Source: Actinomycetota bacterium (lineage in GTDB: Bacteria; Actinomycetota; Acidimicrobiia; IMCC26256; PALSA-610). From it: a stretch of DNA of 64,000 nt. The translations under genes were made by a program, and so were the position numbers. The stretch spans positions 1 through 64,000 of the forward strand of contig SXHN01000004.1 in NCBI GenBank assembly GCA_005773635.1, in the 5' to 3' direction. The notes under the pieces were generated by a model. It did not search any database and was not told where the DNA came from. It worked only from the letters and a program-made list of their open reading frames with translations. Positions 8,870-16,900 of this stretch are shown one piece after another (the first letter of the stretch is position 1; every line of letters begins with the position of its first letter).

Positions 8870-10650
8870 AACCTTTGGCGGCAGCGACGTGGTTTGTCGC
8901 TGGGTGCATGGCGATCGCAAGCTGTGGCGACACGGCGGGCGGGTCGCGACGTGCGACCTCAACGTTGCGCGTACCAAATCCTTCATCGACCGCATTCGTG
9001 GCGAGCACTGGTCCGCAGGCCCGCTTTCAAGACGTTTCGATCGCGGCGGGAATTCGCTACGAACCAGATGTTCGGCAGCTCGGTGATGAGTGTTTACTCA
9101 ACCCGAAACGACTTGCGCGAGAATTTCCGAACGCAAAGTTTTCTTTCAGTGAATCGATGCAGAAAACCCAGTGTATTCCCGAGCGAATGACGGGCGGCGT
9201 TGCTGTTGGCGATTACAACAACGACGGATGGCCCGACGTCTACATCACTCGGCTCGACAACCCCGGTGTGTTGTACTCGAACAATCGCGATGGCACATTC
9301 ACAGATGTGACGACGGCCGCCGGTCTCGACTCACTCGATGAGGCCGGTAGCGGCGCAACGTTCGCCGACATCGACAACGACGGCAACACGGATCTCATTG
9401 TGACAACAGTGGGCGGGCACCGTTCGTATTTGTTTCACAACCAAGGCGATGGCACCTTCACTGAGGAAGGTGTTGAGCGAGGAATCGCCCAAGAAGACGG
9501 CCTCGTTCACTCGTCGTTCAGTGTCAATATCGGCGACTATGACAACGATGGCTACATCGATGTACACATTTCGGAATGGCGCTTGCCGGAGCTTGCAAGC
9601 AACCGCACAGCATCGCACAATCAGTTATTGCGCAATCGTGGCCCGAGCCAACCCGGCTACTTCGAAGATGTCACGAAAGCAGCCGGCGTGTCGCTCGAGA
9701 CCAATGGCTTCGGAGTGGTGGGGTTTGCTGCAACACTGACCGATCTTGATGCCGACGGCAATCTCGACCTCGTCGCTGTGAACGACTTCTCGACTGGGAG
9801 GCTGTTTTGGAATAATGGCGACGGGACGTTCGTCGATGGCACGAAAGCGTCGGGTTTCGGTGCCGAGGAAAACGGTATGGGGCTCGCGGTAGGCGACTTC
9901 GATGGTGACGGCCGCCCCGATGTGTTTGTGTCGTCGATTTTTGACCCTGTGCAATGTCCGGTTGGCCAGTGTGTTCACGGCACTTCGGGCAACCGCTTAT
10001 ATCGCAATCTTGGTGGTCGCAAATTCGCAGATGTGACCCAGGCCGCGGGAGTGCGTGATGGTGGTTGGGGGTGGGGTGCAGCTTGGATCGACTCGGTCAA
10101 TAGCGGGCGTCTCGATCTTGTGATGACGAGTGGTGTCGATTTCCCATGGGAAGCAACGTCGAAGCAATACGTGAATGGTCCAACCTTTATGTGGCGCAAC
10201 ACTGGTAAGGCTCGATTTGCCAGCGACAACAGCTCTGGTGTCGGGCTCGTCGTAGGCGGCCCCGGAAAAGGTTTGGCAACGCTGGACTTTGATCGAGATG
10301 GGCGGCGCGACATCATCGTGGTGCGCGATGGTGCCACTGCTGTGCTGTATCGCAACACGGCCCCAGACACCGGCGCCTGGGTTGGCATTCAACTGATTGG
10401 CTCGGCTTCAAATCGTGACGGAGTTGGCGCCGTCGTAAGCGTTGTTACGAAGGAGCGAGTGAGTCCGATCACGTTGCACTACGGGTCGGGGAGTGAGTTC
10501 CTGGGTGCGAGCGATTTGGTCGCGACCGTGGGGCTGGGTGCTCACGAAGGCAAGGTCGCATTAGTAACGGTGACATGGCCAAGTGGGCACGTCACTGTGG
10601 CTCGCAACGTCGCGACGAATACGTACATGACGATTGACGAAGGCAAATGA
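8866..10650 (+). CDS. CRTAC1/UnbV-like FG-GAP repeat lipoprotein (copy 3)
   Basis: 594 residues from GTG 8866. This start gives a GTGA overlap with the preceding gene, an AGGTGG Shine-Dalgarno at 8851-8856 and a clean lipoprotein signal (MKPLAAATW, lipobox IASC). ATGs at 8842 and 8833 would also work. Blades include GDYNNDGWPDVYITRL, DYDNDGYIDVH, DLDADGNLDLVAV and DFDGDGRPDVFVS; the ASPIC/UnbV C terminus has SNRDGVGAVV. Family cysteines are CLLN, CIPER and CPVGQC; the CQG cysteine of copies 1 and 2 is absent (YEPD). It is translationally coupled on both sides, so it is made with both WHxH lipoproteins. Confidence 0.87.
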   Translation: MKPLAAATWFVAGCMAIASCGDTAGGSRRATSTLRVPNPSSTAFVASTGPQARFQDVSIAAGIRYEPDVRQLGDECLLNPKRLAREFPNAKFSFSESMQKTQCIPERMTGGVAVGDYNNDGWPDVYITRLDNPGVLYSNNRDGTFTDVTTAAGLDSLDEAGSGATFADIDNDGNTDLIVTTVGGHRSYLFHNQGDGTFTEEGVERGIAQEDGLVHSSFSVNIGDYDNDGYIDVHISEWRLPELASNRTASHNQLLRNRGPSQPGYFEDVTKAAGVSLETNGFGVVGFAATLTDLDADGNLDLVAVNDFSTGRLFWNNGDGTFVDGTKASGFGAEENGMGLAVGDFDGDGRPDVFVSSIFDPVQCPVGQCVHGTSGNRLYRNLGGRKFADVTQAAGVRDGGWGWGAAWIDSVNSGRLDLVMTSGVDFPWEATSKQYVNGPTFMWRNTGKARFASDNSSGVGLVVGGPGKGLATLDFDRDGRRDIIVVRDGATAVLYRNTAPDTGAWVGIQLIGSASNRDGVGAVVSVVTKERVSPITLHYGSGSEFLGASDLVATVGLGAHEGKVALVTVTWPSGHVTVARNVATNTYMTIDEGK

Positions 10651-11468
10651 GGCTGCGCACTGGCCTTGCATGCGGCCTACTGATTGCGGCGAGTTCATCG
10701 TGCGGAACTGATCGCGATGCGAAACCCACTGCCACAACGATGTCCGATGCCGAACAAGCCGCTCGACGCAGTGTTGGAATCGGCCAGTTCACACCCGCCG
10801 AAGCGGCGCGGGAACTTCCGGTGAGCGCAGCGGATGTTGAGGCGATCCAGAAGCTGAAAACCGCAGTGATGCCAACCGCCGCCGAAGTCGATGCGCTGCG
10901 GTCTCAGCACCTCGATATGGAATCGGCACGGGGTGCCGCAGAGACTCTCGACGCATCGCCCACGATTCGGACCGAGATGCGAGCCGCGAATTCGGTCGCA
11001 TCGAAATTTCCAAACGCGCAGGCTGCGAAAGATTCTGGTTATGTGTTGGCGTCGCGGTTCCTGCCGGGCATCGGTGCGCATTGGATCAAGTGGTCGGCAG
11101 TGGTGGAACCTTTCGACATCGCGAATCCAGCGATGTTGCTGTTCGAGGGCAACGAGCTGGTTTCGTCGCTTGTCGGGCTCAGCTACTTCACCCACAGCGA
11201 AACCGTCCCGTTGTGGTTTGGCGACGGTGGCGCGCAATGGCACCAACACTGGGCGATGTGTTTGGTCAACGGACGGTTGGTTGCTGAGGGGGCCAGCGCC
11301 TTGACATCGTGTGGCGGGAACGCAGATCTGATTAGCGGACGTGATGTTTGGATGCTGCACGTATGGCCAGTGGACGGGTTTGCCAATCCATCGGGCATGT
11401 TTGCGGCGCTCAACCCCGCGCTGTGCAGTCGCGTGTTCCCGTGCACCGAGGAGCAATCGCAGCAATAG
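10647..11468 (+). CDS. Lipoprotein with stand-alone WHxH domain
   Basis: 273 residues. ATG 10647 overlaps the TGA of UnbV-like copy 3 by four bases (ATGA), implying coupled translation. The signal peptide ends in lipobox SSSC. Residues about 128-273 align by eye with the C terminus of the 7265-8869 protein: GAHWIKWS, WHQHWAMC, NGRLV, DVWMLHVW, NPSGMF and NPALC. Conserved His and Cys residues (HW, WHxH, C, LHxW, C) could form a metal site; this is inference. The linker between lipobox and domain is helical and rich in Ala and Glu. I recognise no named family. Confidence 0.75.
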   Translation: MRLRTGLACGLLIAASSSCGTDRDAKPTATTMSDAEQAARRSVGIGQFTPAEAARELPVSAADVEAIQKLKTAVMPTAAEVDALRSQHLDMESARGAAETLDASPTIRTEMRAANSVASKFPNAQAAKDSGYVLASRFLPGIGAHWIKWSAVVEPFDIANPAMLLFEGNELVSSLVGLSYFTHSETVPLWFGDGGAQWHQHWAMCLVNGRLVAEGASALTSCGGNADLISGRDVWMLHVWPVDGFANPSGMFAALNPALCSRVFPCTEEQSQQ

Positions 11469-11525
11469 CCGCGATCCCCGAGCCCATGGTCTCAGCAGGT
11501 CGAGGCAGCATTTACACTGCGTCGC

Positions 11526-12026
11526 ATGGCTCCTTCACAGTTCACCCATCTCGATCCCCTTGGCCGTGCGCGGATGGTCGATGTCACTGCGAAAGATGCG
11601 AGCCATCGCCGCGCCGTCGCCCGCTGCCGGGTGAATATGGAATCGGAAACGGCAAGCGCCATTGCCTCAGGAGCGATCTCGAAGGGGGATGTGCTCGCGG
11701 TCGCCCGAGTGGCGGGTATTCAGGCGGCCAAGCAGACCGCGCATTTGCTGCCCCTGTGCCACCCATTGCTGGTGGGGTCGGTCTACGTCAACTTTCGCAT
11801 TGAAGACGCCTACGTCGAAATCGAGGCGCAGGTGGATACCGTCGACCGCACAGGCGTCGAAATGGAAGCGCTGACAGCCTGCTCCATTGCCGCATTGACG
11901 ATTTACGACATGTGTAAATCCATCGACCGTTCGATGACGATCGATGGTGTCGCGCTGTGGGAGAAAACTGGCGGGCGCTCCGGTGTGTTCCGCCGCCCGC
12001 CCGACGAACAAGACTACGACCGGTAG
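11526..12026 (+). CDS. moaC: Cyclic pyranopterin monophosphate synthase MoaC
   Basis: 166 residues, normal for the family. MoaC converts the cyclic dihydro-GTP product of MoaA to cyclic pyranopterin monophosphate in molybdenum cofactor synthesis, in the cytoplasm. Visible signatures are MVDVTAKDASHRRAVA near the N terminus, SKGDVLAVARVAGI with the conserved Lys, LLPLCHPLLVGSV, and GVEMEALTACSIAALTIYDMCK, ending in KTGGRSG. No other moa gene is in the window. It is 57 bases downstream of the lipoprotein cluster and may be transcribed separately. Confidence 0.97.
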   Translation: MAPSQFTHLDPLGRARMVDVTAKDASHRRAVARCRVNMESETASAIASGAISKGDVLAVARVAGIQAAKQTAHLLPLCHPLLVGSVYVNFRIEDAYVEIEAQVDTVDRTGVEMEALTACSIAALTIYDMCKSIDRSMTIDGVALWEKTGGRSGVFRRPPDEQDYDR

Positions 12027-12239
12027 GTCCCGCGGCGCGCGGCACGATCAGTCAGCGGTGACAGAATCTGGTCCGCCGCGGGCGGCGAGTGTCACATAAC
12101 CCCAGGTCAAGGGCCTACAGTTTGCGTTGAGGGTGGAGTTTCACCTAGAAACGGGGTGCGGAGTTACGGGTCCACCAGCTACTTGATCTATTCCGGTACT
12201 GTCGTCGAGCAAAGGTGTTGAGTTTTGGGAGGTCAGCTG

Positions 12240-12686
12240 TTGCTCGTCGCACTCTGCCTGATTTGGATTGCAGTTCTCACCCCCGCAGTGTTGCGGGCTC
12301 GTGCGGCGCACCGCCAGCAGCCGGACTTCAACGACTTTTACAGCTCGCTATCGCAGCTTGCTCACCCAAACTCCAGTTCCAGGTCCAATACCTCCGATCC
12401 GCGGGAGCGCCAACGGCTGCAAGGGATTCGTCGTCGCACCGCCGAGCGTCGCCGCCGGGTTTTCAATGCCCTTGGCGGTGCTGCGCTGTTCAGTTTCGTC
12501 GCAGCCGCGTTGGGCAACTCAGCAATGCTTTGGGCCGCGTTCGCAATTATCGCGTTGGCGCTCGTCACCTATGTGGCGATGCTCGTGTTGATCGCGCAAA
12601 ACAGTCGGCCCCGTAACCTCAATGTTTCGTATTTGAGTGGCCCTCCGGTGGCGCAGTTCGCCACGCAGCGCGCCGTTAACTCATAA
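12240..12686 (+). CDS. Small membrane protein of unknown function
   Basis: 148 residues from TTG 12240, chosen because GGGAGG (12227-12232) lies 7 bases upstream; TTG 12225 is the longer option. There is one N-terminal hydrophobic helix (LVALCLIWIAVLTPAVL). A basic, Arg-rich cytoplasmic stretch around residues 55-80 follows (RERQRLQGIRRRTAERRRR), then a pair of helices at about 82-125 and a short polar tail. This resembles small septation or envelope accessory proteins of actinobacteria in layout only. No family recognised. It is followed 17 bases later by the translin-like gene, so both may be one transcript. Confidence 0.7.
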   Translation: MLVALCLIWIAVLTPAVLRARAAHRQQPDFNDFYSSLSQLAHPNSSSRSNTSDPRERQRLQGIRRRTAERRRRVFNALGGAALFSFVAAALGNSAMLWAAFAIIALALVTYVAMLVLIAQNSRPRNLNVSYLSGPPVAQFATQRAVNS

Positions 12687-12703
12687 ATATTGCGGCGCCC
12701 GGC

Positions 12704-13342
12704 ATGGACCAAGCTGCCGAAATCGCAGCGATCGGCGATATGGCACGGGCGGCATTTGAGGCCAAACATCTCGCTCGCGAAACCACCATTTCCGCGGCGC
12801 GACGCACCATCCAAGCCTGCGCAGCTTCGATTCGAGCAACGCATCGCGGTGAGTTTGACGTTGCACAGGCGCTCGCCGACGAAGCCGCTGCTCACCTAGC
12901 TGCCGCTGACAACGCGACGGTTTCGGTACCTGAAGTGCGCGCGACTGGCCCGTTAGCTGACGCCAAGAAGGAATATGCCGAGGCCCGATTAACGCTCGCG
13001 TTTGTGCGCGGTGATGCATTGCTGGGGCCGCAAGCGCTAGGCGTCGAAGTCGCTCCGTACCTCAACGGAATGGCTGAAGCAGCGTCGGAGTTGCGGCGTC
13101 AGATTCTTGATTGTCTGCGTCGTTCGCAACTCGATCGCGCCGAGGCACTGATGGCCACCATGGACGACGTCTATTCGGTGCTCGTGACGATCGACTATCC
13201 CGATGGTGTCACGGGAGGGTTGCGTCGCACGACCGACGCGTTGCGAGCCGTCATGGAGCGCACCCGAGGCGATCTCACCACAACGGTCGTGGCTGCACGC
13301 TTGCAGTCTGCGATTGAACACGATCAGTCCACGCGTCGCTGA
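12704..13342 (+). CDS. Translin-family protein
   Basis: 212 residues, all helical. The C-terminal half matches the translin pattern: a KKEYAEARLTLAFVRGD helix, LGVEVAPYLNGMAEAASELRR, a LMATMDDVYSVL helix and DYPDGVTGGLRRTTDALR, ending in ERTRGDLT. Translins are octameric single-stranded nucleic acid binding proteins; some members of the wider family (TRAX-type) are Mg-dependent RNases, and archaeal and scattered bacterial members are known. The acidic catalytic triad of TRAX is not clearly identifiable by eye. It lies between a small membrane protein and the tRNA-Ala gene. I infer an RNA or DNA binding role without knowing the target. Confidence 0.78.
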   Translation: MDQAAEIAAIGDMARAAFEAKHLARETTISAARRTIQACAASIRATHRGEFDVAQALADEAAAHLAAADNATVSVPEVRATGPLADAKKEYAEARLTLAFVRGDALLGPQALGVEVAPYLNGMAEAASELRRQILDCLRRSQLDRAEALMATMDDVYSVLVTIDYPDGVTGGLRRTTDALRAVMERTRGDLTTTVVAARLQSAIEHDQSTRR

Positions 13343-13367
13343 CACTTCGTCGCCCGCACCTCGGCGC

Positions 13368-13475
13368 CGCGGTCCCACGATCTGCGCGAATGGCGTCTTG
13401 TCGGGGGACTACTTATTGCGACGCTGCCGGCCGTTCCCACGAACTGCGCGGATAACGCCAAAATGTGGGACCGCG
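13368..13475. repeat. Inverted and direct repeats upstream of tRNA-Ala
   Basis: An 11-base inverted repeat CGCGGTCCCAC (13368-13378) / GTGGGACCGCG (13465-13475) brackets a 19-base direct repeat. The two copies are at 13373-13391 and 13435-13453 and agree at 17 of 19 positions (core TCCCACGA, CTGCGCG). The stretch 13343-13522 otherwise holds no open gene. It could be the folded 3' end of the translin transcript, an operator or a remnant of integration. Confidence 0.5.
13370..13382 (+). repeat. Short direct repeat, left copy
   Basis: CGGTCCCACGATC here is identical to 20981-20993. The two copies bracket the high-GC region with the PPK2, PAP2 and LPG-synthase-like genes. They could be target-site or attachment remnants, but 13 bases is short enough for chance. 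Confidence 0.3.
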
Positions 13476-13522
13476 ACGGGTGCGGATCTTTGGAATCTCG
13501 GTGGTAAGTTTCTGACTCCTTC

Positions 13523-13595
13523 GGGGGTGTAGCTCAGCTGGTAGAGCGCTACGTTCGCATCGTAGAAGTCGTCGGTTCGAGTCCGGTCACCTCCA
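13523..13595 (+). tRNA. tRNA-Ala (anticodon CGC)
   Basis: A 73-base cloverleaf. Acceptor GGGGGTG pairs with CACCTCC and includes the G3-U70 wobble that identifies tRNA-Ala. The D arm is GCTCAGCTGGTAGAGC, the anticodon stem CTACG/CGTAG with loop TTCGCAT (anticodon CGC), and the T loop TTCGAGT. The discriminator base is A and CCA is not encoded. It sits at the left edge of the high-GC region. Confidence 0.95.
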
Positions 13596-13712
13596 CTGCC
13601 GTCGTCGGAAGGACAACGGTTGCCGGGTCAAATGCCCTTGGGCGCGCATGGCAGGGCGGTCCCTTCGACGGCCCCGAAAGCGAGACACGCTCGCCGACGC
13701 CCGTGGCGCCGC

Positions 13713-14054
13713 TCAAAGAGGTGTAGCGCGGAACCGGGCGGTGTAGCTGCGCCGGCGGCCGCGCACGCTTTCGAGGGTGAATCCCTCAACGCACACGCCG
13801 GCACGCAGGTCGTCGATCTCGTCGGTGAACTCGCCGTTCACCGGCCCCTTGTAGATCCCGAGGCGACTGAGTCCTTCCTGCAGGTACTGCACGACCGACG
13901 AATGTCCGTCGACGACGTCGAACGCTGTTGCGGAAGTCGGCAAGGTTGACGACGGCTTGGTCGTCGGTCTGGTATCGCTGCCACATGCCGCGAGGATGAG
14001 CGTCCCGATTGCGAACGCGATGCTGGATCGTTCGAGACGGGATGGCGTTTTCAT
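13713..14054 (-). CDS. Small lipoprotein with truncated peptidoglycan-binding motif
   Basis: 113 residues. The signal peptide has lipobox LAAC at about residue 24 and is followed by a Thr/Ser/Pro linker. Residues about 52-78 read VVQYLQEGLSRLGIYKGPVNGEF, close to the first half of a PG_binding_1 repeat. The expected second half is missing: the sequence turns into an Arg-rich tail and stops, so the gene is probably truncated or frameshifted. It is 9 bases downstream of the DUF2254 gene on the same strand. A wall-associated role is inferred only from the motif. The 117 bases between tRNA and this gene show nothing recognisable. Confidence 0.55.
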   Translation of the reverse strand: MKTPSRLERSSIAFAIGTLILAACGSDTRPTTKPSSTLPTSATAFDVVDGHSSVVQYLQEGLSRLGIYKGPVNGEFTDEIDDLRAGVCVEGFTLESVRGRRRSYTARFRATPL

Positions 14055-14063
14055 CGATGGGGT

Positions 14064-15386
14064 TTAGCCGAAACCGTGCCGATCGGCGACTCGGGCTACC
14101 GCGTTGAACGGTTCCGGGAGTCCGAGCCGGGAGGCCTCGTTGAGCATCGTGCGGAGCTCGGCAACGACCTCGCGATGGTCCGCGGCCACGATCGCGTCGA
14201 GCGTGTTGAAGCACGCGAGGAGCCGCCGAACGACCTGGGGGCTGTCGGCGCCGTAACGAATGATCTCCACGTAGCCCAGCAGCGCGAGGCGGGTGAAGTC
14301 AGGGGTCGGCACCATCACGCGCGCCGTGCGTTCGGTGTCGATCAGCCACCCCGTCGGATCGGGTCGAGTGGCGATCCCTGCGAGCAGATCCGTGATGCGG
14401 TCCAACGCCTGCACTGCTGTGGTGGGGTCGTTGACCGCGGGCGACAGTGCCCGAATCGCGACGTCGACGAGCTGTCGGAACACAAAGCTTGGGTCCTGGA
14501 CGGTGGTGCGTTCTCCACCGAGCAGGAACGCGGACGTGATGTCTTCATCGGTGATCGGCGCCTCGGTGCACCGTGTCTGGGCCAAGGCGGTCGAGGCCCC
14601 GATGTACTCACCGACCTCGACGGTGAGCACGATCTCGGCATTGCGGGTACGAGCAAGTTCGGCCAGTCGACACCAGTCGACTGACTGCAGGACCCCGACC
14701 CGCCCACGATTGCGGACCGTGACTGGCTCCAGCCCGGCGACGTTCGCCCGCTGCGCCTCGACGTACGCGGTCGCAGGAGGATAGGAGTCGTCGAGTGCGT
14801 CCCTTCCTGATGTCGTGAGTATCAACAGGAGGTATTGGACGCGGAGCAGCCGCACGAAGCCGTGGAGGAACGTGATGAACGCGAGCAGGGTGGCGAACAC
14901 GAGGAGGTAGACGATGGCAACGGTCACTTCGGGCACGAAGCGGTTGCCTGCGGTGCGGATCTCCACGAGCGCGTTCAGGGCGAACACGAACGTGGCGAGG
15001 AAGATCGCCAACGTGAGGTGCGTCAGGCGGGATCGCACGAACACTCGCACAACGCGCGGTGAGTACTGGCCGCCCGCGAGCTGTACCGCGATGAGCGTCG
15101 ACGAAAAGACGACGCCGAGAAATGTGAGCATTGCGGCCGCGACCGTGGATGTCAGCGAAACAGCAGCGCCGGTGTCAGCGTGCAACAACCACGAGCGGGC
15201 CTCCGTCGCTCCGAGACGGTGATCGATCGCGACCGTGATCTTCGAAGCGGTGAACGCGCCGAGCACGAACAGCCCAGGGACGTACCACAGCGACGCGGAG
15301 ACCGTCTCGGTGAAGTTGAGTCGACGGAGTTGCGCGGCCTTCGGTTGGCGGGCGCGCACAGTTGCTGACTCGGACGGCTCGACCAT
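14064..15386 (-). CDS. DUF2254 membrane protein
   Basis: 440 residues. There are four hydrophobic helices at about residues 30-55, 75-105, 120-145 and 155-185, then a long cytoplasmic region. Family signatures include SSTLIAVQLAGGQYSPRVVR after the second helix and DPSFVFRQLVDVAIRALSPAVNDPTTA in the soluble half. DUF2254 proteins have no established function. The gene is divergent from the PPK2 gene with only 45 bases between starts. High GC and the neighbours suggest it belongs to the same acquired block. The truncated lipoprotein follows on the same strand. Confidence 0.9.
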   Translation of the reverse strand: MVEPSESATVRARQPKAAQLRRLNFTETVSASLWYVPGLFVLGAFTASKITVAIDHRLGATEARSWLLHADTGAAVSLTSTVAAAMLTFLGVVFSSTLIAVQLAGGQYSPRVVRVFVRSRLTHLTLAIFLATFVFALNALVEIRTAGNRFVPEVTVAIVYLLVFATLLAFITFLHGFVRLLRVQYLLLILTTSGRDALDDSYPPATAYVEAQRANVAGLEPVTVRNRGRVGVLQSVDWCRLAELARTRNAEIVLTVEVGEYIGASTALAQTRCTEAPITDEDITSAFLLGGERTTVQDPSFVFRQLVDVAIRALSPAVNDPTTAVQALDRITDLLAGIATRPDPTGWLIDTERTARVMVPTPDFTRLALLGYVEIIRYGADSPQVVRRLLACFNTLDAIVAADHREVVAELRTMLNEASRLGLPEPFNAVARVADRHGFG

Positions 15387-15431
15387 GACCCGATGTTATG
15401 ATCCGCCATCAGTCTCTCAAGGGGAATCGGC

Positions 15432-16256
15432 ATGGCACCAGCAGACGAACCATCGCCTGTAGTCGATCTCCACACGATGGAACGGGAAACTCCCTACCCC
15501 GAGACGTTGCGCCGCAAGGAGTACGAGCGCGAACTCCTTCCCTTGCAGCTCGAACTGGTGAAGCTGCAGACGTCGATTCAGCAACGCGGAGAACGCATCC
15601 TGATCGTGTTCGAAGGACGAGACGCCGCGGGGAAAGGCGGGTCGATCCGAACCTTCACCGAGCACCTCAACCCGCGAGTGGCGCGTGTCGTCGCGCTCCC
15701 GAAGCCGAACGACACCGAACGTACGCAGTGGTACTTCCAGCGGTACATCAACCACCTGCCAGCAGGCGGCGAGATGGTGCTGTTCGACCGATCCTGGTAC
15801 ACCCGGGCCGGGGTCGAGCGGGTGATGGGGTTCTGTTCACCGACCGAGTACGGGGAGTTTCTTCGCCAGGTACCCGAGTTGGAGCGGAGCCTCGTCGATT
15901 CGGGCTTGAAGTTGTTCAAGTTCTGGTTCACGGTCGCCCAGGAGGAACAGCAGCGGCGCTTCGACGGTCGCCGCAACGACCCGTTGAAGACGTGGAAGTT
16001 GTCGCCGATGGACGAAGCCGCGCTCGAACGGTTCTCCGAGTACTCCGCGGCGCGCGACGCCATGTTGCTCGCCACCGATTCGTCTGCGGCGCCGTGGACG
16101 GTCGTGAACTCGAACGAGAAGCGACGAGCGCGGCTCGAGGCGATCCGGCACGTCTTGACCTCGATCGAATATTCCGGGAAAGACGATGACGCAGTGGGGG
16201 CTCCCGATCCTCGGGTCGCCCGTCCGGCCCGATTGGTGCTCGGATCGACTGCATGA
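15432..16256 (+). CDS. ppk2: Polyphosphate kinase 2 family protein
   Basis: 274 residues, with AAGGGGA upstream of ATG 15432. PPK2 enzymes transfer phosphate between polyphosphate and nucleotides in the cytoplasm. Visible features are the Walker A loop FEGRDAAGKGG (about residues 60-70), the Walker B-like VLFDRSWYTRAGVERVMGF, and the lid region with RRNDPLKTWKLSPMD. The C-terminal tail beyond GKDDDA is short and unrelated. One-domain class I or III type; the substrate (ADP, GDP or AMP) cannot be told by eye. It overlaps the next PAP2 gene by four bases (ATGA), so the two are coupled. Confidence 0.93.
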   Translation: MAPADEPSPVVDLHTMERETPYPETLRRKEYERELLPLQLELVKLQTSIQQRGERILIVFEGRDAAGKGGSIRTFTEHLNPRVARVVALPKPNDTERTQWYFQRYINHLPAGGEMVLFDRSWYTRAGVERVMGFCSPTEYGEFLRQVPELERSLVDSGLKLFKFWFTVAQEEQQRRFDGRRNDPLKTWKLSPMDEAALERFSEYSAARDAMLLATDSSAAPWTVVNSNEKRRARLEAIRHVLTSIEYSGKDDDAVGAPDPRVARPARLVLGSTA

Positions 16257-16900
16257 CCGGCGCGGACGCCGAGGATTCGTTTGCGGTCCGACGCCGCCAC
16301 GCTCGCCACCTCACCGAGATCGGGATCGGTGCGGGGCTGCTCGGACTCGGAACGTTGCTGCTCGCGGACTCCCGCAAGCAGGTGCCCCGCTGGGAACAGG
16401 ACCTGTTCGCCGGCATCAACGATCTACCCGACGAACTGAAACCGGTCCTGTTCGTGGAGATGCAGCTCGGTTCGTTCTGGGCGATCCCGCTCGTGTCGCT
16501 CGGAATGGTGGCGTGGCGCAAGCCGCGGGCCGGGTTGACCGCTGCGGTCGCGGGTCTCGCGGCCTGGTTGCTCGCGAAGGTGGTCAAGCATCAAGTCGAG
16601 CGAGGCCGCCCGTTCGAACTGTTGTCGGGTGTGCACGTCCGTGAATCCGGCATCACCGGTCTGGGCTTCGTGTCGGGCCACACCGCGGTGTCGTTCGCAC
16701 TCGCGACGGCCCTCACACCTTGGATCAATGGCAAGTGGCGGGTCGTGCCGTTCGCGCTTGCGTCATGCGTAGGTTTCGCACGGATCTACGTTGGCGCCCA
16801 TCTTCCGCTCGACGTACTGGGCGGCGCTGGCGTCGGCATCGCATGCGGGTCATTGTCGGCGTGGGCGTTCGGACGACCCCATCCTCGAGGAGAGCAATGA
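16253..16900 (+). CDS. PAP2-family membrane phosphatase
   Basis: 215 residues with about five membrane helices. The three acid phosphatase motifs are complete: KHQVERGRP (motif 1), FVSGHTAVSF (motif 2) and RIYVGAHLPLDVLGG (motif 3). Such proteins dephosphorylate lipid phosphates or pyrophosphates at the outer membrane face. The ATGA overlaps at both ends place it between PPK2 and the broken PrsW-like gene. Its N terminus (WEQDLFAGINDLPDELK) resembles that of the second PAP2 protein at 17766-18437, so the two may be paralogues. Confidence 0.92.
   Translation: MTGADAEDSFAVRRRHARHLTEIGIGAGLLGLGTLLLADSRKQVPRWEQDLFAGINDLPDELKPVLFVEMQLGSFWAIPLVSLGMVAWRKPRAGLTAAVAGLAAWLLAKVVKHQVERGRPFELLSGVHVRESGITGLGFVSGHTAVSFALATALTPWINGKWRVVPFALASCVGFARIYVGAHLPLDVLGGAGVGIACGSLSAWAFGRPHPRGEQ

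Noticed and set aside
1948-11468. An enediyne biosynthetic cluster
   Set aside because: UnbU- and UnbV-like genes are present, but no iterative polyketide synthase, thioesterase or tailoring genes are in the window.
13523-13595. A second attachment-site copy of the tRNA 3' end
   Set aside because: I looked around 20.9-21.7 kb for the tRNA-Ala 3' sequence and did not find it; only an unrelated 13-base repeat is shared.
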